DNA of 14,569 bases from Bacteroidales bacterium (GTDB lineage Bacteria; Bacteroidota; Bacteroidia; Bacteroidales; Muribaculaceae): assembly GCA_004557195.1 (NCBI GenBank), contig SFER01000037.1, positions 1 to 14,569 of the forward strand, read 5' to 3'. Each line of letters starts with the position of its first letter. The stretch's first letter is position 1. Shown piece after piece: positions 9,610-14,569 of the stretch. The notes beneath the pieces were generated by a model. The model saw only the letters and a program-made list of their open reading frames with translations, did not search any database and had not been told where the DNA came from. Made by a program: the position numbers and the translations under genes.

Positions 9610-10269
9610 ATGAAACTCGACTGCAACGCTCAATATATCTACAATCTCATCGCTCAAGGCGAACATGTGAGGCAAGATTTTAAGTATGAAATCTCCGATG
9701 CACGCAAAATCGCGCGCAGCGTCTCGGCGTTTGCCAACACCGAGGGCGGTCGCCTGCTTGTGGGGGTGAAAGACAACGGCAAGATTGCCGGGGTGAGAAG
9801 CGAGGAGGAAATCTACATGATTGAGGCTGCTGCCCGCGTGTATTGCTCCCCCGAGGTGGCGATAGAGTGCCGCATCTACAAAATCGAGGGCAAAGATGTG
9901 CTTGAGGCTGTGATTCCGCAATGCGCTACCAAGCCGGTGTGTGCAATCGACGAGCAGAACCGCCGTCGAGCCTATGTGAGGATTGCCGACGAGAATATCC
10001 TCGCCACCCCGGTCCATCTCGACATCTGGCGGCGAACCAATTCCAGTGGCGACACGATGATAACCTACGACGACAGCGTGCGCAGTCTCCTGGCAATCAT
10101 CGACTCGCATCCGCTCATCTCCCTCAACCGCTGTTGCCGCCTCTCCGGAATGCCGCGCCGCAAGGTGTGCGCCCTCATTGCCGATTTCATCCGCTTCTCG
10201 CTTGTGGAGCAGGTGTGGGAGGAGCGCAAATTCCTCTATCGCACAAAAAACACTCCCACAGAGCCATAG
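9610..10269 (+). CDS. AlbA_2 / Schlafen-type putative DNA-binding protein
   Basis: This 219-residue protein starts with an AlbA_2 (Schlafen-like, formerly AAA_4) domain, about residues 10-125. Visible family features are RQDFK (21-25), the conserved SVSAFANTEGG (37-47) and GVKDNGKIAG (51-60). The second half (about 150-212) looks like a winged-helix segment (HPLISLNRCCRLSGMPRRKVCALI). Such proteins are usually annotated as ATP-binding or transcription-related, but their exact role is unknown. The ATG at 9610 is preferred over an in-frame GTG at 9574, which lies in the loop of the preceding hairpin and would add residues without family similarity. It follows manC by 81 bases in the same direction. 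Its final codons overlap the terminator of the convergent panB operon. Confidence 0.82.
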   Translation: MKLDCNAQYIYNLIAQGEHVRQDFKYEISDARKIARSVSAFANTEGGRLLVGVKDNGKIAGVRSEEEIYMIEAAARVYCSPEVAIECRIYKIEGKDVLEAVIPQCATKPVCAIDEQNRRRAYVRIADENILATPVHLDIWRRTNSSGDTMITYDDSVRSLLAIIDSHPLISLNRCCRLSGMPRRKVCALIADFIRFSLVEQVWEERKFLYRTKNTPTEP

Positions 10270-10286
10270 TGAGACATCTGCGGGAG
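10245..10286 (-). terminator. Intrinsic terminator of the radical SAM-ldcA-panB operon
   Basis: Read on the minus strand, CTCCCGCAG (10286-10278) pairs with CTGTGGGAG (10261-10253) with a single G-T wobble and a 16-base loop. TG and then six T (10250-10245) follow. This is a classical intrinsic terminator located 23 bases after the panB stop. It overlaps the 3' end of the convergent AlbA_2 gene. Confidence 0.82.
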
Positions 10287-10308
10287 CGTACTATAAAAGT
10301 TGCAGAGC

Positions 10309-11127
10309 CTAATATTGTTCTTTTTCGTTGGGGAAATCACATGATTTCACATCCTGGATGTAGTGGGTAACCGCATCGTCGATGATTGTGCTGAGGTCGG
10401 CATAACGGCGAAGGAAACGCGGGGAGAAGCCCTTGTTGATTCCGAGCATGTCGTGCATCACAAGCACCTGACCATCCACACCGCCGCCGGCACCGATGCC
10501 GATTACCGGGATTGTGAGTTCGCTTGCCACGCGAGCGGCGAGACTTGCCGGGATTTTCTCAAGCACGAGAGCAAAACAGCCGATTTCCTCGAGCAAATGG
10601 GCGTCTTCGATGAGTTTCTTCGCCTCAGCCTCCTCTTTGGCGCGCACGGCGTAGGTGCCGAATTTGTTGATACTCTGAGGAGTGAGACCGAGGTGTCCCA
10701 TCACCGGGATCCCGGCGCAGAGGATTTTCTCGATAGATTCGCGTATTTCGGCGCCACCTTCGAGTTTCACGCAGTCGGCGTGGGTTTCCTTCATGATTCT
10801 GATAGCGGAGTGGTAAGCCTCGAGCGGGTCGCCTTGATAGGTGCCGAAAGGCATATCCACCACCACAAGAGCACGTTTCACCGCCTTAACCACCGATTTT
10901 CCGTGGTAAATCATCTGGTCGAGAGTGATGGGGAGGGTGGTGATGTTTCCCGCCATCACATTGGAAGCGCTGTCGCCCACGAGAATGATGTCGATTCCGG
11001 CACCATCGATGAGAGTAGCCATCGAATAGTCGTAGGCAGTGAGCATTGCGATTTTCTCGTTTCTCGCCTTCATTTCCACCAGGCGATGAGTGGTTACTTT
11101 TCTATTGTCTTCGATGTAGGTTGACAT
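10309..11127 (-). CDS. panB: 3-methyl-2-oxobutanoate hydroxymethyltransferase
   Basis: This 272-residue enzyme makes ketopantoate from 2-oxoisovalerate and 5,10-methylene-tetrahydrofolate, the first committed step of pantothenate and coenzyme A synthesis. It is a TIM-barrel protein of normal length. The metal-binding residues are D52 (in VGDSASNV) and D91 (in VVDMPFGTY); K121 and E123 (VKLEGG) and E190 (LEKIPASLA) match the active-site positions of the E. coli enzyme. GHLGLTPQS (144-152) and IGIGAG are further signatures. It lies 39 bases downstream of ldcA on the same strand and is the last gene before a strong terminator. No partner gene (panC, panD) is in view, so pantothenate genes are dispersed here or lie elsewhere. 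Confidence 0.96.
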   Translation of the reverse strand: MSTYIEDNRKVTTHRLVEMKARNEKIAMLTAYDYSMATLIDGAGIDIILVGDSASNVMAGNITTLPITLDQMIYHGKSVVKAVKRALVVVDMPFGTYQGDPLEAYHSAIRIMKETHADCVKLEGGAEIRESIEKILCAGIPVMGHLGLTPQSINKFGTYAVRAKEEAEAKKLIEDAHLLEEIGCFALVLEKIPASLAARVASELTIPVIGIGAGGGVDGQVLVMHDMLGINKGFSPRFLRRYADLSTIIDDAVTHYIQDVKSCDFPNEKEQY

Positions 11128-11166
11128 AATAGTATTTATTGTGTGTTATGTGATTTGTTTTCTTAT

Positions 11167-12078
11167 CTACACTGTGAGACGCACCTGTGCGCCCTCGATG
11201 AGCGGCATATTGTCGTCGCCATGCCCGAATGGAGCGTTGAAAGCCACCGGGATGCCGAGCGGCTCCACCATCCGCTTTATCATCTGCTCCATTGTCTCGG
11301 CATTGCGAGATTTGTCGTATTCGGTGAATTGCCCCACGATAATACCCTTGGCTTTGGCGAGAGTTCCGTTGAGGCACATATTGTAGAGCATTCGCTCGAT
11401 GCGATACACCTCTTCGCCCACATCCTCGATAAACAGGATGTGCCCCGGGATGTTGCCGATATCGTAGCGGCTGCCGTTCAAGCCGTTGAACACAGCCATG
11501 TTGCCTCCGGCGAGGATGCCCTCGGCACTGCCGTTGATGTCGAGCGAAGTTCTCTCCCAAGAGAGCCCTTCGGGGGTGCCGCCGGCGAGAATCTTCATGA
11601 GATTGTCGAGGTGGATGTTCGACTCGGGATTCTCCCACATATATTTAGCCATAGCGCCATGGATACTTTTCACCCCGGCGTTGAGCATCATGGCATGGAG
11701 AGCGGTGATGTCGCTGAAGCCGATGAGCCACTTGGCATTGTCGCGCAGGAACTCGGGCGAGAAACGCTCGATGAGGTGCACCGCGCCATATCCGCCACGG
11801 GCACAGAGGATAGCGGCAATCTCCTTGTCGGCAAACGCGCGGCTCAAATCAAGGAATCGCTCCTCGGCGGTGCCGCTGTAGTCATTGCTGTTTCCGAGGC
11901 AGTGCTCGCTCACCACCGGCGCGTAGCCATGTCGTTTGAGGTATTCACATGCCCCTTCCACATATTCGGCGCGGATGTGGGTTGCGGGAGCCACAATCGC
12001 CACCTTGTCCCCCTTGCACAATGGTTTCGGGGTGATGTATTGTCCCGCTTTCTCGTTGAGAATTTCTATTTTTGCCAT
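11167..12078 (-). CDS. ldcA: LD-carboxypeptidase, peptidase family S66
   Basis: This 303-residue protein belongs to family S66, serine peptidases that remove the terminal D-Ala from tetrapeptides during peptidoglycan recycling. The catalytic triad is visible: nucleophile S122 in GFSDITALH, E218 in FIEDVGEE and H286 in FGHGDDN. The N-terminal ARGGYG (93-98) is also typical. No signal peptide is seen, which fits a cytoplasmic recycling enzyme. The gene begins only two bases after the stop of the upstream radical SAM gene, so the two are surely co-transcribed and probably translationally coupled. Some S66 members act on other substrates (for example microcin-type immunity proteins), but nothing here points that way. 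The symbol is by family. Confidence 0.92.
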   Translation of the reverse strand: MAKIEILNEKAGQYITPKPLCKGDKVAIVAPATHIRAEYVEGACEYLKRHGYAPVVSEHCLGNSNDYSGTAEERFLDLSRAFADKEIAAILCARGGYGAVHLIERFSPEFLRDNAKWLIGFSDITALHAMMLNAGVKSIHGAMAKYMWENPESNIHLDNLMKILAGGTPEGLSWERTSLDINGSAEGILAGGNMAVFNGLNGSRYDIGNIPGHILFIEDVGEEVYRIERMLYNMCLNGTLAKAKGIIVGQFTEYDKSRNAETMEQMIKRMVEPLGIPVAFNAPFGHGDDNMPLIEGAQVRLTV

Positions 12079-12080
12079 TG

Positions 12081-12857
12081 TTAATACACTTTTACGTTGA
12101 TTCCGGCATCGGCAATCCGTTTGCCGATACGCTCCATCTCCTCGGCGGAAATTTTCTCGAGATGCTCCTCGGGGGTCTTGCGGTCGATGCTGTAGATCAT
12201 CACCTCCTTGGGCGCAATGCGGCGGTAGGCATCGATGAGGGCGTCGATTTCCTCGTCGGTGGTGTTGTCGATAGGCTTACCGTTGTGCTCGCCGCGCAGT
12301 AACATAGTCTGGACGATGCAGCTGCCCGAGAATTGCATGATGTCTTGGATAATCCCCTCCACCACCACGTTGGGGTTGGCGGGGCGGTTGAGCAGGCGCA
12401 TAGTGCGGTCGAAAGCGCTGTCGAGTTTGAGGATGTTGTTATCCACCTTGCGGAGCGCCTCCACCACCTTGGGATTGCCGAGGAAAGTGCTGTTGCTGAG
12501 CACCGACACCTTGGCTTGCGGGTAGTGGCGGTCGCGGAGCATTATCGTGTCGTGGATTATCTCTTTGAATTGCGGGTGAATTGTCGGTTCGCCGTTGCCC
12601 GAGAAAGTAATCACATCGAGCGGTTCCCCCTTTTCGCTCATCTCCTTGAGACGAGCCGAGAGGTGTCGCTTCACGCTTTCCCTCGAAGGGAGACCCTGTT
12701 TCCCTTGACCCTGGGCATTGTATCCCGCCTCGCAGTAGAGGCAGTCAAACGAGCACACTTTGCCGTCGATAGGGGAGAGGTTCACTCCGAGAGATGAGCC
12801 GAGTCGGCGGCTGTGTATCGGTCCGAAAACCGTTTCGTGAAATAGTATTGTTACCAT
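12081..12857 (-). CDS. Radical SAM protein (COG0731-like)
   Basis: This 258-residue protein carries the radical SAM cluster motif C35-x3-C39-x2-C42 (CSFDCLYC), which holds a 4Fe-4S cluster, followed by SGNGEPTIHP, a GGE-type SAM-binding motif, and VLSNSTFL. The N-terminus FGPIHSRRLGSSLGVNL is typical of the COG0731 group, related in fold to wybutosine-synthesis TYW1-type enzymes. The reaction and substrate are not known for this bacterial branch. It is the first gene of the minus-strand operon with ldcA and panB. A promoter-like sequence lies upstream (12878-12909). The family call is secure; function is open. Confidence 0.9.
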   Translation of the reverse strand: MVTILFHETVFGPIHSRRLGSSLGVNLSPIDGKVCSFDCLYCEAGYNAQGQGKQGLPSRESVKRHLSARLKEMSEKGEPLDVITFSGNGEPTIHPQFKEIIHDTIMLRDRHYPQAKVSVLSNSTFLGNPKVVEALRKVDNNILKLDSAFDRTMRLLNRPANPNVVVEGIIQDIMQFSGSCIVQTMLLRGEHNGKPIDNTTDEEIDALIDAYRRIAPKEVMIYSIDRKTPEEHLEKISAEEMERIGKRIADAGINVKVY

Positions 12858-12877
12858 ATCTTGTTAGAAAAACTTTG

Positions 12878-12909
12878 CAAAATTCACCAGAATATTCGAG
12901 ATATGCAAA
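12878..12909 (-). promoter_or_regulatory. Promoter-like sequence for the radical SAM-ldcA-panB operon
   Basis: On the minus strand TTTG (12909-12906) and GAATTTTG (12885-12878) are separated by 20 bases, matching the Bacteroidota -33 / -7 pattern with one mismatch in the first T of the -7 box. The predicted start lies about 14 bases before the ATG. Confidence 0.45.
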
Positions 12910-12929
12910 CAATTTATATAAAATAGGTG

Positions 12930-12937
12930 TATATTTG
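12930..12937 (+). promoter_or_regulatory. -7 box TATATTTG for the AraC-type gene
   Basis: TATATTTG matches TAnnTTTG exactly and lies 22 bases before the ATG at 12959. I see no clear TTTG about 20 bases upstream. The element shares the 101-base divergent intergenic region with the minus-strand promoter. Confidence 0.4.
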
Positions 12938-12958
12938 CATATCGAAACTCTTTTTGCG

Positions 12959-13444
12959 ATGGCAATAACCGACAAAATATCCCGATTTCTCGGCAATGCC
13001 GGCGACAGCGCCGGGCGGCGCCGGTTTGAGCAGCTCCGCGCGGCGATAGTCGATGGGCGCATGTTTATCGCGGGTGCCAATCGGAGCGAGATAGCCGCCG
13101 CCACCGGGCTGAGCCGGTCGGCAGTGGAGATTCTCATCCGCGAGTATGCCGGCTGCTCGGTCAACGAGTATATCAACCGCCTGCGGGTGGAATATTCGGC
13201 GACGCTTCTTGTGGAGCATCCCGAGTGGAGCGTAGAGGCGGTTGCAGAGAGCTCGGGCTATCGCAACCGGGGCACTTATTACGCCAATTTCGAGAAAATC
13301 TATGGTGTAACCCCCACTCGCTACCGCCTCGATTATGCAGCCCGAAACGCCCGAGAGAATGCTCAACCTAACTTTTTTGCCAAATTAACAAAATGTTTTA
13401 AAATGTTTATCGGGCTGGTATTTTTACTCGGTTTTTGCCAATAA
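12959..13444 (+). CDS. Small AraC-type helix-turn-helix DNA-binding protein
   Basis: The 161-residue protein consists almost wholly of an AraC/XylS DNA-binding domain with two helix-turn-helix units. The first is about residues 42-62 (RSEIAAATGLSRSAVEILIRE); the second is about 90-112 (WSVEAVAESSGYRNRGTYYANFEK), followed by the family ending GVTPTRYR. No ligand-binding domain is present. The C-terminus is odd: a short basic segment and then a hydrophobic stretch (MFIGLVFLLGF), too short to call a sure membrane anchor. I prefer ATG 12959 to an in-frame ATG at 12794, because the longer form would run through the divergent promoter region and into the radical SAM gene. The targets are unknown. 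The divergent operon or the downstream susC-like gene are plausible. Confidence 0.75.
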   Translation: MAITDKISRFLGNAGDSAGRRRFEQLRAAIVDGRMFIAGANRSEIAAATGLSRSAVEILIREYAGCSVNEYINRLRVEYSATLLVEHPEWSVEAVAESSGYRNRGTYYANFEKIYGVTPTRYRLDYAARNARENAQPNFFAKLTKCFKMFIGLVFLLGFCQ

Positions 13445-13520
13445 TCGGAGCGAGTAACCCCCTAAAAACGATAAAAAATCGTGCTATTTTCAAAAAATCG
13501 TAAAAAAAACTCTGCGAAAG

Positions 13521-13552
13521 TTTGGAAAAATCGAAAAAGTTAGACATATTTG
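13521..13552 (+). promoter_or_regulatory. Bacteroidota-type promoter for the susC-like gene
   Basis: TTTG at 13521-13524 and CATATTTG at 13545-13552 are exactly 20 bases apart, matching -33 and -7 elements with one mismatch in the -7 box. Transcription would start near 13560, leaving a leader of about 100 bases. Confidence 0.6.
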
Positions 13553-13582
13553 CACGTTATTCTTAGGGTGGGTTAAGACAAG

Positions 13583-13620
13583 TTGTTAAAATCTGCGCAA
13601 AAGAATATTAAATTTAACAA
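13583..13620 (+). repeat. 8-bp inverted repeat in the susC leader
   Basis: TTGTTAAA (13583-13590) and TTTAACAA (13613-13620) are perfect complements with a 22-base spacer. It lies between the predicted transcription start and the ATG, so it could be an mRNA hairpin or an operator. It is AT-rich and could also be chance. Confidence 0.5.
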
Positions 13621-13663
13621 ATATAGGACAACATAATTTTTTATTTACCAAATCAGTACTCTT

Positions 13664-14569
13664 ATGAAGAAAAAATGTGCATTATTAACAGCTCTTTTTC
13701 TCGCCTGTGGTACACCGTCGTTTTCGAGCTTCACAGCAGAGGCTCAAACGCAACAAGCCACAGCAGGTAAAGTAACTGGAACTGTGACTGACTCTAAAGG
13801 CGAACCGCTTATTGGAGCCACTGTGCAAGTGAAAAACTCGAAGGTCGGTACTGCAACCGACATCGACGGTCGTTTTTCTCTTAATGCGAAACCTGGTGAT
13901 GTTCTCGTAGTTTCATACGTAGGACAGCAACCAAAGACTGTAAAAGTAACCGCCGGCGTTATGAACATCACCCTTGATGCCAACGCCACTGTCCTCGACG
14001 ACGTAGTCGTTACCGCCCTCGGTATCAAGAAGGACAAAAAATCGCTCGGTTATGCGATTGACGAAATCGACAGCGAAGAATTGATGCGTAACAAATCTAC
14101 CAACGCCATCAACTCTCTTTCCGGTAAAATCGCCGGTGTTTCTATCACTCAATCATCTGGTGCCGCAGGTGCCGGCTCGCAAATCATCCTCCGTGGTGGT
14201 ACATCGGGTTCGGAAAACCGCGACAACCAACCTCTCTTCGTTGTAGATGGTATCATCTATGATAACTCGTCTTCGATTCCCGGTAACTCGGCATTCGATG
14301 GCTCGATGGCATCTGCAACAACAACCTCCAACCGTGTAATGGACATCAACCCCGAGGATATCGAGAGCATGTCGGTGCTTAAAGGCCCCGCCGCTTCGGC
14401 TCTTTACGGTTCTCGTGCCGCCAATGGTGTTGTCCTCATCACAACTAAGAAAGGTAAAGAAGGTACTGTAGAAGTGAACTTGAACGCCAAGTATATCACT
14501 TCTTGGGCAACTTCTCTTCCCAAAACCCAAAAACAATTCAGACGCGGTTATTTGGAAGATAATTACGAC
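13664..14569 (+). CDS. SusC/RagA-family TonB-linked outer-membrane protein (5' part)
   Basis: The first 302 residues of a much longer protein are present; the gene runs off the window end. These outer-membrane transporters import glycans or peptides together with a SusD-like lipoprotein. The sequence shows a signal peptide (basic start MKKK, hydrophobic core, probable cleavage after A27), a carboxypeptidase-regulatory-like domain (GTVTDSKGEPLIGATV and TDIDGRFSL), the linker VVVTALGIKK around 114-123, and a plug domain with LRGGTSG (near R177), PLFVVDG and the hallmark SVLKGPAASALYGSRAANG from 237. The ATG at 13664 gives a proper signal peptide. It has its own promoter and a long leader. A susD-like gene is expected downstream. 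The substrate cannot be told from this part. Confidence 0.95.
   Translation, partial: MKKKCALLTALFLACGTPSFSSFTAEAQTQQATAGKVTGTVTDSKGEPLIGATVQVKNSKVGTATDIDGRFSLNAKPGDVLVVSYVGQQPKTVKVTAGVMNITLDANATVLDDVVVTALGIKKDKKSLGYAIDEIDSEELMRNKSTNAINSLSGKIAGVSITQSSGAAGAGSQIILRGGTSGSENRDNQPLFVVDGIIYDNSSSIPGNSAFDGSMASATTTSNRVMDINPEDIESMSVLKGPAASALYGSRAANGVVLITTKKGKEGTVEVNLNAKYITSWATSLPKTQKQFRRGYLEDNYD

Larger units (their letters stand above)
13445..13663 (+). other. AT-rich intergenic region with A-tract repeats and susC leader
   Basis: This 219-base gap has no gene. Its first part is very A-rich and contains AAAAAATCGT at 13473-13482 and again at 13492-13501, plus AAAAATCG at 13526-13533. It also has a small ACGAT/ATCGT hairpin that could end the upstream gene weakly. 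The second part is the leader of the susC-like gene. Confidence 0.6.

Noticed and set aside
10363..12084. Long plus-strand open frames (253 and 313 codons) opposite panB and ldcA
   Set aside because: The minus-strand proteins carry full catalytic signatures. The plus-strand products are His/Val/Glu-rich shadow translations without domains.

Overview
The window looks like a chromosomal segment of a Bacteroidales bacterium. The evidence is a SusC/RagA-family TonB-dependent outer-membrane protein, promoter-like sequences of the Bacteroidota type (TTTG, about 20 bases, TAnnTTTG), little use of Shine-Dalgarno sites, and Bacteroidales-type housekeeping proteins. A Muribaculaceae-like gut lineage is my guess from general flavour and is not proven.

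Region 1 (1-8335, all +) is a compact type I restriction-modification operon: hsdM, a DUF1016/YhcG-type PDDEXK nuclease gene, a two-TRD hsdS, a downstream module carrying a third target recognition domain, a four-helix-bundle gene with a repetitive tail, and hsdR. The first four junctions are stop/start overlaps or a repeat-mediated junction, and hsdR follows after 21 bases. The most interesting element is a tetranucleotide tract of 15 AAGC units (3818-3879) at the 3' end of hsdS. In the state shown, HsdS stops just after the tract. One unit fewer, or two more, would put it in frame with the third TRD and give one protein of about 608 or 612 residues. One unit more gives a third, short ending. 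A second, in-frame 12-bp repeat (four copies, 3110-3157) lies in the conserved spacer between TRD1 and TRD2, where such repeats are known in the EcoR124 family to set the spacing of the recognised half-sites. The locus therefore looks like a phase-variable, possibly combinatorial, specificity switch. hsdM to the third TRD are AT-richer than hsdR and the rest of the window, which suggests a mosaic origin.

Region 2 (8446-10269, +) holds a mannose-1-phosphate guanylyltransferase gene (manC-type), with its own promoter-like sequence, and an AlbA_2/Schlafen-type putative DNA-binding protein.

Region 3 (10309-12857, -) is a convergent operon of a radical SAM protein, an S66 LD-carboxypeptidase and panB. 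It ends in a good intrinsic terminator that overlaps the 3' end of the AlbA_2 gene.

Region 4 (12959-14569, +) starts from a divergent promoter region with a small AraC-type DNA-binding protein. An AT-rich gap with a well-formed promoter and a roughly 100-base leader follows, then the 5' part of a susC-like gene cut by the window end. No RNA genes, CRISPR arrays, insertion sequences or recombinase genes were seen.
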